DNA of 49,700 bases from Streptomyces sp. LUP47B (GTDB taxonomy: Bacteria; Actinomycetota; Actinomycetes; Streptomycetales; Streptomycetaceae). Every line of letters starts with the position of its first letter. Positions within the stretch are counted from its first letter, which is position 1. The position numbers and the translations under genes are program-made. This document shows, in pieces, positions 34,898 to 43,395 of this stretch. Location of the stretch: contig NZ_MJAH01000027.1 in the NCBI RefSeq assembly GCF_001746295.1, forward strand, positions 1 to 49,700, read 5' to 3'. Under the pieces are notes generated by a model. The model did no database searches. It was given only the letters and a program-made list of their open reading frames with translations, and was not told where the DNA came from.

Positions 34898-34931
34898 CCC
34901 CTCGCTTGCCTTACGGCACGAGGGGTTTTTT
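34898..34931 (+). terminator. Attenuator terminator upstream of ilvB
   Basis: CCCCTCG (34898-34904) pairs with CGAGGGG (34919-34925), with an inner TGCC/GGCA extension, and is followed directly by six Ts (34926-34931). This is the most canonical intrinsic terminator in the window, and it lies between the leader peptide and ilvB. Confidence 0.9.
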
Positions 34932-34994
34932 GTTGCACAGGCACCAGTCGAACACCGCACAAACTTCGCAAAAACCCTCAGCATCGAGAAGAGA

Positions 34995-36845
34995 ATGACG
35001 ATGACCGAGCAGGCCACCGGGGCCCATCCGCAGCCGCGGCCCCGATCCGGAGGACAGCAGTCCGCCCCCGAGCACGTCACGGGCGCGCAGTCCCTCATCC
35101 GCTCTCTCGAGGAGGTCGGCGCCGAGACCGTATTCGGCATCCCCGGCGGTGCCATCCTTCCGGCGTACGACCCGCTGATGGACTCCACCCGGGTGCGGCA
35201 CGTCCTGGTCCGTCACGAGCAGGGCGCGGGCCACGCGGCCACCGGTTACGCGCAGGCCACCGGCAAGGTCGGCGTCTGCATGGCGACCTCGGGCCCCGGT
35301 GCCACCAACCTGGTCACCCCGATCGCGGACGCCCACATGGACTCGGTGCCGCTCGTGGCGATCACCGGGCAGGTGGCCTCCAAGGCGATCGGCACGGACG
35401 CCTTCCAGGAGGCGGACATCGTCGGCATCACCATGCCGATCACCAAGCACAACTTCCTCGTCACCAAGGCCGAGGACATCCCGCGCGTCATCGCGCAGGC
35501 CTTCCACATCGCCTCCACCGGCCGCCCCGGCCCGGTCCTGGTCGACATCGCCAAGGACGCCCTCCAGGCGAAGACGACGTTCTCCTGGCCGCCCGTCATG
35601 GACCTGCCCGGCTACCGCCCGGTGACCAAGCCGCACGCCAAGCAGATCCGCGAAGGCGCCAAGCTGATCACCCAGGCCAAGCGGCCCGTCCTCTACGTCG
35701 GCGGCGGTGTCATCAAGGCCGGCGCCACCGCCGAGCTGAAGGTCCTCGCAGAACTCACCGGAGCTCCCGTCACCACCACCCTGATGGGGCTCGGCGCATT
35801 CCCCGACAGCCACCCGCTGCACGTGGGAATGCCGGGCATGCACGGTGCGGTCACCGCCGTCACCGCGCTGCAGAAGGCCGACCTGATCGTCGCCCTCGGT
35901 ACCCGCTTCGACGACCGCGTCACCGGCAAGCTGGACAGCTTCGCCCCGCACGCCAAGATCGTCCACGCCGACATCGACCCGGCCGAGATCGGCAAGAACC
36001 GCGCCGCCGACGTGCCGATCGTCGGGGACGCCCGCGAGGTCATCGCCGACCTGGTCCAGGCCGTCCAGAAGGAACACAGCGAGGGCCACAAGGGCGACTA
36101 CAGCGCCTGGTGGAGGGACCTGTCCCGCTGGCGCGAGACCTACCCGCTCGGGTACGACCTGCCCGACGACGGCTCGCTCTCCCCGCAGCAGGTCATCGAG
36201 CGGGTCGGGCAACTCGCCCCGGAGGGCACCATCTTCGCGGCGGGCGTCGGCCAGCACCAGATGTGGTCCGCGCACTTCATCCAGTACGAGAAGCCCGCCA
36301 CCTGGCTGAACTCCGGCGGCGCCGGAACCATGGGCTACGCGGTCCCGGCCGCGATGGGCGCCAAGGCCGGCATGCCGGGGAACACGGTCTGGGCGATCGA
36401 CGGCGACGGCTGCTTCCAGATGACCAACCAGGAACTGACCACCTGCGCCCTGAACAACATCCCGATCAAGGTCGCCATCATCAACAACGGCGCCCTCGGG
36501 ATGGTCCGCCAGTGGCAGACCCTCTTCTACAACCAGCGCTACTCCAACACCGTGCTCCACAGCGGCCCCGAGGACGTCAACCCCGACGCCAAGGGCACGC
36601 GCGTGCCGGACTTCGTGAAGCTGTCCGAGGCGATGGGCTGCGTGGGCCTGCGCTGCGAGCGCCCGGAGGACCTGGACAAGGTCATCGCCGAGGCGAACTC
36701 CATCAACGACCGCCCCGTCGTCGTCGACTTCATCGTCCACGAGGACGCGATGGTGTGGCCGATGGTCGCCGCCGGCACCTCCAACGACGAGATCATGGCC
36801 GCCCGGGACGTCCGCCCCGACTTCGGCGACAACGAAGACGACTGA
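34995..36845 (+). CDS. ilvB: Acetolactate synthase large subunit
   Basis: This 616-residue ThDP enzyme condenses pyruvate with pyruvate or 2-ketobutyrate, the first common step to valine, leucine and isoleucine. Seen: the ThDP-activating Glu in VRHEQGAGHAA, GVCMATSGPGATN, the FAD-binding middle (ALGTRFDDRVTGK), and the ThDP/Mg2+ motif GDGCFQMTNQELTTCALNN. GAAGAGA precedes ATG 34995; a second ATG lies 6 bp later. It is followed by ilvN 21 bp downstream. Expression is expected to follow branched-chain amino acid supply through the leader attenuator. Confidence 0.97.
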   Translation: MTMTEQATGAHPQPRPRSGGQQSAPEHVTGAQSLIRSLEEVGAETVFGIPGGAILPAYDPLMDSTRVRHVLVRHEQGAGHAATGYAQATGKVGVCMATSGPGATNLVTPIADAHMDSVPLVAITGQVASKAIGTDAFQEADIVGITMPITKHNFLVTKAEDIPRVIAQAFHIASTGRPGPVLVDIAKDALQAKTTFSWPPVMDLPGYRPVTKPHAKQIREGAKLITQAKRPVLYVGGGVIKAGATAELKVLAELTGAPVTTTLMGLGAFPDSHPLHVGMPGMHGAVTAVTALQKADLIVALGTRFDDRVTGKLDSFAPHAKIVHADIDPAEIGKNRAADVPIVGDAREVIADLVQAVQKEHSEGHKGDYSAWWRDLSRWRETYPLGYDLPDDGSLSPQQVIERVGQLAPEGTIFAAGVGQHQMWSAHFIQYEKPATWLNSGGAGTMGYAVPAAMGAKAGMPGNTVWAIDGDGCFQMTNQELTTCALNNIPIKVAIINNGALGMVRQWQTLFYNQRYSNTVLHSGPEDVNPDAKGTRVPDFVKLSEAMGCVGLRCERPEDLDKVIAEANSINDRPVVVDFIVHEDAMVWPMVAAGTSNDEIMAARDVRPDFGDNEDD

Positions 36846-36866
36846 GCGAGAGAGACGTAAAAGATC

Positions 36867-37394
36867 ATGTCCAAGCACACGCTCTCCGTCCTGGTGGAGA
36901 ACACCCCGGGCATCCTCGCCCGGATCGCCGCGCTGTTCTCCCGCCGCGGCTTCAACATCGACTCGCTCGCGGTCGGTGTCACCGAGCACCCCGAGATCTC
37001 GCGGATCACCATCGTGGTCACCGTGGTCGAGGAACTGCCGCTGGAGCAGGTGACCAAGCAGCTCAACAAGCTCGTCAACGTGCTGAAGATCGTCGAGCTG
37101 GAACCCGGCTCGGCCGTACAGCGCGAACTCGTTCTGGTGAAGGTGCGCGCCGACAACGAGACGCGCTCCCAGATCGTCGAGATCGTCCAGCTGTTCCGCG
37201 CCAAGACCGTCGACGTCTCCCCGGAGGCCGTCACGATCGAGGCCACCGGCAGCGGTGAGAAGCTGTCCGCGATGCTGAAGATGCTGGAGCCGTTCGGCAT
37301 CAAGGAGCTCGTCCAGTCGGGCACCATCGCGATCGGCCGCGGCGCCCGTTCGATCACGGACCGCTCGCTGCGCGCGCTCGACCGCAGCGCGTAG
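36867..37394 (+). CDS. ilvN: Acetolactate synthase small (regulatory) subunit
   Basis: This 175-residue regulatory subunit has an N-terminal ACT domain (HTLSVLVENTPGILARIAAL, then RRGFNIDSLAVG) and the C-terminal ALS_ss domain (ELVLVKVRADNETRSQI). It binds the large subunit and gives feedback inhibition by valine. Length is usual for the ilvN/ilvH type. A GAGAGAGACG site precedes the ATG. Confidence 0.97.
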   Translation: MSKHTLSVLVENTPGILARIAALFSRRGFNIDSLAVGVTEHPEISRITIVVTVVEELPLEQVTKQLNKLVNVLKIVELEPGSAVQRELVLVKVRADNETRSQIVEIVQLFRAKTVDVSPEAVTIEATGSGEKLSAMLKMLEPFGIKELVQSGTIAIGRGARSITDRSLRALDRSA

Positions 37395-37401
37395 GACCGG
37401 G

Positions 37402-37425
37402 TACGGGCGGCTCCGGCCGCCCGTA
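37402..37425. terminator. Hairpin between ilvN and ilvC
   Basis: TACGGGCGGC (37402-37411) pairs with GCCGCCCGTA (37416-37425) across a 4-nt loop, directly after ilvN. No T-tract follows, so it may separate ilvBN from ilvC expression partly rather than fully; TACGGT (37463-37468) is a possible -10 for a separate ilvC promoter. Confidence 0.6.
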
Positions 37426-37505
37426 TACCGAGACCCCGAAACCTCATCTCAGCCCGCCGTCATACGGTGGGACGCAACACCTGCAGACCAAGGAGAGAAC
37501 CCAAA

Positions 37506-38504
37506 GTGGCCGAGCTGTTCTACGACGCCGACGCCGACCTGTCCATCATCCAGGGCCGCAAGGTCGCGGTCATCGGTTACGGCAGCCAGGGCCACGCCCA
37601 CGCGCTGTCGCTCCGTGACTCGGGTGTCGACGTGCGTGTCGGCCTGCACGAGGGCTCCAAGTCCAAGGCCAAGGCCGAGGAGCAGGGCCTGCGCGTGGTG
37701 ACGCCGTCCGAGGCCGCCGCCGAGGCCGACGTCATCATGATCCTCGTCCCGGACCCGATCCAGGCCCAGGTCTACGAGGAGTCCATCAAGGACAACCTGA
37801 ACGACGGCGACGCGCTGTTCTTCGGCCACGGCCTGAACATCCGCTTCGACTTCATCAAGCCCCCGGCGAACGTCGACGTCTGCATGGTCGCCCCCAAGGG
37901 CCCGGGCCATCTCGTCCGTCGCCAGTACGAGGAGGGCCGCGGCGTTCCGTGTATCGCGGCCGTCGAGCAGGACGCCTCCGGCAACGCCTTCGCGCTCGCG
38001 CTGTCGTACGCCAAGGGCATCGGCGGCACCCGTGCCGGCGTCATCAAGACGACCTTCACCGAGGAGACCGAGACCGACCTGTTCGGTGAGCAGGCCGTTC
38101 TCTGCGGTGGTACGGCCGCGCTGGTCAAGGCCGGTTTCGAGACGCTGACCGAGGCCGGCTACCAGCCGGAGATCGCGTACTTCGAGTGCCTGCACGAGCT
38201 GAAGCTCATCGTCGACCTCATGTACGAGGGCGGCCTGGAGAAGATGCGCTGGTCGATCTCCGAGACCGCCGAGTGGGGCGACTACGTCACCGGCCCGCGG
38301 ATCATCACGGACGCCACCAAGGCCGAGATGAAGAAGGTCCTCGCCGAGATCCAGGACGGCACCTTCGCCCGTGAGTGGATGGCCGAGTACCACGGCGGTC
38401 TGAAGAAGTACAACGAGTACAAGCAGAAGGACGCCGAGTCCCTGCTGGAGACCACCGGCAAGCAGCTGCGCAAGCTGATGAGCTGGGTCGACGAGGAGGC
38501 GTAA
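37506..38504 (+). CDS. ilvC: Ketol-acid reductoisomerase
   Basis: This 332-residue class I enzyme isomerises and reduces acetolactate with NADPH and Mg2+, the second common step of valine/isoleucine synthesis. Seen: VIGYGSQGHAHALSLRDSGV, FGHGLNIRF, APKGPGHLVRRQYEEG, and the metal-site Asp and Glu residues in ETDLFGEQAVLCGG. GTG 37506 follows AAGGAG (37490-37495). The frame is open 39 bp further upstream, but without ilvC sequence. Confidence 0.97.
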   Translation: MAELFYDADADLSIIQGRKVAVIGYGSQGHAHALSLRDSGVDVRVGLHEGSKSKAKAEEQGLRVVTPSEAAAEADVIMILVPDPIQAQVYEESIKDNLNDGDALFFGHGLNIRFDFIKPPANVDVCMVAPKGPGHLVRRQYEEGRGVPCIAAVEQDASGNAFALALSYAKGIGGTRAGVIKTTFTEETETDLFGEQAVLCGGTAALVKAGFETLTEAGYQPEIAYFECLHELKLIVDLMYEGGLEKMRWSISETAEWGDYVTGPRIITDATKAEMKKVLAEIQDGTFAREWMAEYHGGLKKYNEYKQKDAESLLETTGKQLRKLMSWVDEEA

Positions 38505-38514
38505 GCCTCAGGCC

Positions 38515-38545
38515 ACGGGGCCGGAGCGGACAGCTCCGGCCCCGT
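38515..38545. terminator. Terminator after ilvC
   Basis: A perfect 13-bp GC-rich stem, ACGGGGCCGGAGC (38515-38527) with GCTCCGGCCCCGT (38533-38545), has a 5-nt loop and lies 10 bp after the ilvC stop. It closes the ilvBNC unit. Confidence 0.85.
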
Positions 38546-38614
38546 TGTCCAACCCGTCGCATCACGGACGGGTGATCCTTCCGCGGAGGCGAGGGACGAC
38601 CGTCCTGGCGCCAC

Positions 38615-38620
38615 TACACT
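38615..38620 (+). promoter_or_regulatory. Candidate -10 box for serA
   Basis: TACACT at 38615-38620, in a locally AT-richer stretch (ACTACACTGCCGTATACA), is the best -10-like sequence in the 190-bp gap between the ilvC terminator and serA; it would give a leader of about 110 nt. Confidence 0.35.
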
Positions 38621-38733
38621 GCCGTATACATACGCGTCAGGCCCACAACGTCGTGCGTCTTCCACGCGGCCAGTACCCTCCACCGCCTGCGGCCGTCGGG
38701 ACGGCCGTCCGCAATGGACCTGTGAGGACTCAC

Positions 38734-40323
38734 GTGAGCTCGAAACCCGTCGTACTCATCGCTGAAGAGCTGTCGCCCGCGACTGTGGACGCGCTTGGCC
38801 CCGACTTCGAGATCCGGCACTGCAACGGAGCGGACCGAGCCGAACTGCTCCCGGCCATCGCCGATGTCGACGCGATCCTGATCCGCTCCGCCACCAAGGT
38901 GGACGCCGAGGCGATCGCCGCCGCCAACAAGCTGAAGGTCGTCGCACGAGCCGGCGTCGGCCTGGACAACGTCGACGTCTCCGCCGCCACCAAGGCCGGC
39001 GTGATGGTCGTCAACGCCCCCACCTCGAACATCGTCACCGCCGCCGAGCTGGCCTGCGGTCTCCTCGTCGCCACCGCCCGCCACATTCCGCAGGCCAACG
39101 CCGCGCTGAAGAACGGCGAGTGGAAGCGCAGCAAGTACACGGGCGTGGAGCTCGCCGAGAAGACCCTCGGTGTCGTGGGTCTGGGCCGGATCGGTGCGCT
39201 GGTCGCCCAGCGCATGTCCGGCTTCGGTATGAAGGTGGTCGCCTACGACCCCTACATCCAGCCCGCCCGCGCCGCCCAGATGGGCGTCAAGGTGCTGTCC
39301 CTGGACGAGCTGCTCGAGGTCTCCGACTTCATCACCGTCCACCTGCCCAAGACGCCCGAGACCGTCGGTCTCATCGGCGACGAGGCGCTGCGCAAGGTCA
39401 AGCCGAGCGTGCGCATCGTCAACGCCGCGCGCGGCGGGATCGTCGACGAGGAGGCGCTGTACTCCGCCCTCAAGGAGGGCCGGGTCGCCGGCGCCGGTCT
39501 CGACGTGTACGCGAAGGAACCCTGCACGGACTCCCCGCTCTTCGAGTTCGACCAGGTCGTCGCCACCCCGCACCTCGGCGCCTCCACCGACGAGGCCCAG
39601 GAGAAGGCCGGTATCGCCGTCGCCCGCTCGGTGCGCCTCGCCCTCGCCGGTGAGCTCGTGCCCGACGCGGTGAACGTCCAGGGCGGCGTCATCGCCGAGG
39701 ACGTCAAGCCGGGCCTGCCGCTCGCCGAGCGCCTCGGCCGCATCTTCACCGCGCTCGCCGGTGAGGTCGCGGTCCGCCTCGACGTCGAGGTGTACGGCGA
39801 GATCACCCAGCACGATGTGAAGGTGCTGGAGCTGTCCGCACTCAAGGGTGTCTTCGAGGACGTCGTCGCCGAGACGGTGTCGTACGTCAACGCCCCGCTG
39901 TTCGCCCAGGAGCGCGGCGTCGAGGTGCGGCTGACGACCAGCTCGGAGTCGGCCGACCACCGCAACGTCGTCACCGTGCGCGGCACGCTCGGCAGCGGCG
40001 AGGAGGTGTCGGTCTCCGGCACGCTGGCCGGCCCCAAGCACCTCCAGAAGATCGTCGCGGTCGGTGAGTACGACGTCGACCTGGCCCTCGCCGACCACAT
40101 GGTCGTCCTGAAGTACGAGGACCGTCCCGGCGTCGTCGGCACGGTCGGCCGTATCTTCGGCGAGGCCGGAATCAACATCGCCGGTATGCAGGTGTCGCGG
40201 GCGATCGCCGGTGGCGAGGCGCTCGCCGTCCTCACCGTCGACGACACGGTGCCCGCGGGTGTGCTGACCGAGGTGGCCGAGGAGATCGGGGCGACGTCGG
40301 CCCGTGCGGTGAACCTGGTCTGA
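38734..40323 (+). CDS. serA: D-3-phosphoglycerate dehydrogenase
   Basis: This 529-residue enzyme takes 3-phosphoglycerate into serine synthesis. Seen: the Rossmann motif VVGLGRIGALVA (about 147-158), catalytic Arg233 (NAARGG), Glu262 (YAKEP) and His280 (TPHLGAS), followed by the intervening allosteric substrate-binding domain and a C-terminal ACT domain (LKYEDRPGVVGTVGRIFG), the long form typical of actinobacteria. The start GTG 38734 has GAGGA (38724-38728); earlier in-frame codons back to 38545 lack homology and a site. Confidence 0.97.
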   Translation: MSSKPVVLIAEELSPATVDALGPDFEIRHCNGADRAELLPAIADVDAILIRSATKVDAEAIAAANKLKVVARAGVGLDNVDVSAATKAGVMVVNAPTSNIVTAAELACGLLVATARHIPQANAALKNGEWKRSKYTGVELAEKTLGVVGLGRIGALVAQRMSGFGMKVVAYDPYIQPARAAQMGVKVLSLDELLEVSDFITVHLPKTPETVGLIGDEALRKVKPSVRIVNAARGGIVDEEALYSALKEGRVAGAGLDVYAKEPCTDSPLFEFDQVVATPHLGASTDEAQEKAGIAVARSVRLALAGELVPDAVNVQGGVIAEDVKPGLPLAERLGRIFTALAGEVAVRLDVEVYGEITQHDVKVLELSALKGVFEDVVAETVSYVNAPLFAQERGVEVRLTTSSESADHRNVVTVRGTLGSGEEVSVSGTLAGPKHLQKIVAVGEYDVDLALADHMVVLKYEDRPGVVGTVGRIFGEAGINIAGMQVSRAIAGGEALAVLTVDDTVPAGVLTEVAEEIGATSARAVNLV

Positions 40324-40336
40324 CGCTTCACGACAG

Positions 40337-40376
40337 GCGGCTGGGCGGACCGGGAGATCCCGGTCCGCCCAGCCGC
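40337..40376. terminator. Bidirectional terminator between serA and the exporter gene
   Basis: An 18-bp perfect stem (left arm GCGGCTGGGCGGACCGGG, 40337-40354; right arm 40359-40376) with a 4-nt loop is followed by TTT. It lies between convergent serA and the MFS gene. Next to it TCATGCGAGT is directly repeated (40381-40390 and 40391-40400), overlapping the exporter stop. Confidence 0.9.
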
Positions 40377-40390
40377 TTTCTCATGCGAGT

Positions 40391-41923
40391 TCATGCGAGT
40401 GACTTCTCCGGTTCCGGCTCCGGTGCCTCCTCGCGCACCTCGACTCCTCGCAGCGTCAGCGCCGCCAGGCCCGCCGCCCCGACCAGCAGCACCGCCCCCG
40501 CGATCGCCGCGCCCTGCATTCCGCTGGTGAACGCCTCCCGGGCCGCCGTCGCGAGGCCCGGGAACCGGTCGGCCACCGCGAGCGCCCCGCCCAGCGTCTC
40601 CCGCGCCGCATCCGGCGCCGAATCCGGCATCTCGTGGCGGTAGACCGCCGTACCGATGGAGCCGAGCACCGCCATGCCGAGGGCGCCGCCGAACTCCGCG
40701 CCGGTCTCCATCAGGGAGGACGCCGAGCCGGCCCGCTCGACCGGGGCGCTGCCCATCGCGAGGTCCGTGATCTGCGAGATCACGGTGACGACGCCGACGG
40801 CGAGGACACCGCACGCGGTCAGGACCAGTGCCATCGAGTCCGTGCCGGTGAAGGCCAGCAGCGCGTAGCCGACAGCGCCGATCGCGAAGCCGGCGGTGAC
40901 GACGTGGGCGCGGTCGACGCCCCTCTGGACCAGGGAGGTCGCGAGCGGGGCCGCGGCGCCGATCGGCACCGAGGGCAGCAGCGCCCACAGGGCCGCCTCC
41001 AGCGCGCTCTTGCCGAGCACCGACTGCAGATACTGCGTGGTGAAGTAGGCCGAGCCCATCATCGCGAACGAGGAGATGAGGTTGAGGGCGACGGAGGGCC
41101 CGAAACCGCGGCCGCGGAACAGGGCCGGCGAGATCATCGGTGAGGCCGTGGTGCGCTGGCGGTGCACGAAGAGGACCGCGAAGAGCAGACCGACGGTGAT
41201 CGAGACGACGTAACGGACGTTCCAGCTCTCGGACGGGATCTCCTTGAGGCCGTAGACGACGGGCAGCACCGCGGCCATCGACAGCGGCACGCTCAGCCAG
41301 TCGAACCGGCCGGGCGAGGCGGCCTTCGACTCGGGCAGCAGGATCGGGCCGAGGACCAGGAGCAGGACCATCGCGGGCAGGTTGACCAGGAAGACCGAGC
41401 CCCACCAGAAGTACTCGACCAGCACACCGCTCATCACCGAACCGAGCGCGATCCCGGCCGTCATCACGCCGGACCACATGCCGATCGCCTTCGCGCGCTG
41501 GCCGGGGTCGGTGAACATCGTGCGGATCAGCGCCATCGTCGACGGCATCAGGGTCGCGCCGCCGATGCCGAGGACGGCTCGGGCCGCGATGAGGGTCTCC
41601 GCGCTGTTCGCGTAGGCGGCGATCAGCGAGGCGGTGCCGAAGGCGACCGCGCCGATGAGCAGGAGCCTGCGGCGGCCGATGCGGTCGCCCAGGGAGCCCA
41701 TCGTCATCAGCAGGCCGGCCAGGACGAAGGCGTAGATGTCGAAGATCCACAGCTGCTGGGTGCCGCTCGGCTTCAGGTCCGCGCTGATCGCCGGGATCGC
41801 GAAGTAGAGGACGGAGACGTCCATCGAGACCAGGAGCAGCGGAAGCATCAGGACGGCGAGGGCGGTCCATTCACGGCGGCCGGCGCGGCCGGACGGGGTG
41901 GTGGTGCTCGTCGGGTTCGTCAT
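40391..41923 (-). CDS. MFS drug exporter, DHA2 (14-helix) type
   Basis: This 510-residue membrane protein has about 14 hydrophobic helices. Early motifs fit DHA2/QacA-type drug/proton antiporters: LVSMDVSVLYFAIPAI in helix 1, LWIFDIYAFVLAGLLMTMGS, the cytoplasmic GDRIGRRRLLLIG (motif A) and RAVLGIGGATLMPST. Such proteins export cationic or amphipathic toxicants. It is divergent from a TetR gene 76 bp away, the standard repressor/exporter pair, with three iterons between them. Confidence 0.92.
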   Translation of the reverse strand: MTNPTSTTTPSGRAGRREWTALAVLMLPLLLVSMDVSVLYFAIPAISADLKPSGTQQLWIFDIYAFVLAGLLMTMGSLGDRIGRRRLLLIGAVAFGTASLIAAYANSAETLIAARAVLGIGGATLMPSTMALIRTMFTDPGQRAKAIGMWSGVMTAGIALGSVMSGVLVEYFWWGSVFLVNLPAMVLLLVLGPILLPESKAASPGRFDWLSVPLSMAAVLPVVYGLKEIPSESWNVRYVVSITVGLLFAVLFVHRQRTTASPMISPALFRGRGFGPSVALNLISSFAMMGSAYFTTQYLQSVLGKSALEAALWALLPSVPIGAAAPLATSLVQRGVDRAHVVTAGFAIGAVGYALLAFTGTDSMALVLTACGVLAVGVVTVISQITDLAMGSAPVERAGSASSLMETGAEFGGALGMAVLGSIGTAVYRHEMPDSAPDAARETLGGALAVADRFPGLATAAREAFTSGMQGAAIAGAVLLVGAAGLAALTLRGVEVREEAPEPEPEKSLA

Positions 41924-41949
41924 GGCGGTGACTATACGGTCGTCTTAAA

Positions 41950-41982
41950 CGCTTGTCTATGACGCTTGTATAAATCGCTTGT
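41950..41982. promoter_or_regulatory. Three 13-bp iterons CGCTTGT, putative operator
   Basis: CGCTTGT occurs at 41950-41956, 41963-41969 and 41976-41982, exactly 13 bp apart, within a notably AT-rich stretch between the divergent exporter and TetR genes. The last copy runs into CTAGATAG, a possible -10 for tetR. Direct repeats at this spacing are less usual for TetR operators than inverted repeats. Confidence 0.55.
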
Positions 41983-41999
41983 CTAGATAGGCTGAGCCC

Positions 42000-42572
42000 A
42001 TGGGACATCGCGAGGATCTGCTCGAAGGCGCCAAGCGCTGCCTGCTGGAGAAGGGGTTCCTGCGGACGACCGCGCGGGACATCGTCAAGGAGTCCGGGAC
42101 GAACCTGGCGTCCATCGGCTATCACTACGGCTCGAAGGACGCGCTGCTGGGGCAGGCGTACATCGCGCTGGTGGAGGACGTGTCCTTCGAAGGGGGCGAC
42201 GGATTCACCGGTGCGCCCGGCTCGCTGGAGCGCTTCCGGGAGGTGTGGGCCAACATCGTCGACACCATGCGGGAGCCCGGCTCGCTGTGGCGGCTCAGCC
42301 TGGAGATCATGGGTATGGGTGACCAACTTCCCGAGGTGCGTGACCAGTTGGTGCGGGCACAGCGCGAGGGTGGGCGGGGCCTGGTCTCCATGCTCATGGG
42401 CGTGCCGGAGGAGGAGGTGACGGACGAGAGCGCCGACACCCTCGGCCGGTTCTATCTGGCGCTGATGACCGGCCTCATCGGCCAGTGGGCCTTCGACCCC
42501 AAGAGCGCGCCCGACGCGGACACCCTCACCGAGGGCCTGCGGCAGGTCATCGAGGCCGCCACGCGCGCGTGA
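42000..42572 (+). CDS. TetR family transcriptional regulator (exporter-linked)
   Basis: This 190-residue protein has an N-terminal TetR HTH (about 6-50) with SGTNLASIGYHYGSKDALL, and a helical ligand domain with the C-terminal pattern FYLALMTGLIGQWAFDP seen in TetR_C-type repressors. It most likely represses the divergent DHA2 exporter and itself. No ribosome-binding site is visible 5-10 bp before ATG 42000, and the AT-rich box lies close, so translation may be leaderless. Confidence 0.92.
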   Translation: MGHREDLLEGAKRCLLEKGFLRTTARDIVKESGTNLASIGYHYGSKDALLGQAYIALVEDVSFEGGDGFTGAPGSLERFREVWANIVDTMREPGSLWRLSLEIMGMGDQLPEVRDQLVRAQREGGRGLVSMLMGVPEEEVTDESADTLGRFYLALMTGLIGQWAFDPKSAPDADTLTEGLRQVIEAATRA

Positions 42573-42630
42573 GTGGGCCTCCGCCCTGTGAGCGTCAGCG
42601 GTTCCGTGTCCCGGATGCGGTGGCGGGGGC

Positions 42631-43278
42631 TCAGGGAGCCGTGTCCCGGCCGCCGCTCACGCGCCGGATGGCGGACGCGGTGTCCGGGGTGGTGAGGGTG
42701 GGCCGGTAGTCCGGTTCCGTCCACGGCCGGCCCGCCGAGACCCAGACGCTCCGCGCTCCGACGCCCAGCGCGCCCCGGATGTCCGCGGGGGCCGAGTCGC
42801 CGATCATCCACGAGCCGTCGAGCGCGGCTCCGGCGACGGCGGCCGCCGCGTGGAAGATCTCCGGCTCGGGCTTCCGGTGCCCGGCCGCCTCGGAGATCAC
42901 CCAGCCGTGGACGAGCCGGTCGAGACCGACGTTGCGGATCTTCGTCTCCTGCTGGACGGTCCGCCCGTTGGTCACGATCACGCAGAACCAGCCGTCGGCG
43001 CGGGCCTCCATGAGCGCCTCGCGGACCGGGTCGGACAGGGTGATCCGGTCGGCCGCGCCCCGGTCGAGGAAGTCCTGGGAGTCGATGCCGCCGTACCGCA
43101 CGGACAGCGCCCGCGCGACCTCCCGTCGTGGTGTGTAGCCGCTCGCGTCGAGGGTCATCAGCCAGTCCAAGTCCCCGTGGGGCAGGCCGTGTTCGGAGAG
43201 AAAAGCGGTCGCCGCCGCGCGGAAGGCCGCGTCCCGGTCGACGAGGGTGTTGTCGAGGTCGATCATCAGCAGGGGCAT
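42631..43278 (-). CDS. HAD family hydrolase (phosphatase)
   Basis: This 215-residue protein has the four HAD motifs: I MIDLDNTLVD (nucleophile Asp7 and Asp9), II IVTNG, III the Lys in GHRKPEPEIF and IV IGDSAPADIRGA. The cap between motif I and II is helical (subclass I). It hydrolyses phosphate from a small metabolite, possibly phosphoglycolate- or nucleotide-like. It is convergent with the TetR gene and upstream of the PucR regulator on the same strand. Confidence 0.9.
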   Translation of the reverse strand: MPLLMIDLDNTLVDRDAAFRAAATAFLSEHGLPHGDLDWLMTLDASGYTPRREVARALSVRYGGIDSQDFLDRGAADRITLSDPVREALMEARADGWFCVIVTNGRTVQQETKIRNVGLDRLVHGWVISEAAGHRKPEPEIFHAAAAVAGAALDGSWMIGDSAPADIRGALGVGARSVWVSAGRPWTEPDYRPTLTTPDTASAIRRVSGGRDTAP

Positions 43279-43395
43279 GGGGATCAGCCTCCCCGCGCCG
43301 GTCGCCCGCCGAACTCGGTGGCCTCGGCCGCTGATCCGGGCGGCCGGGGCGTGCGGGGGCCCGCGGAGGTAGTGCGCGCCCCGGCCCCAACGCCC

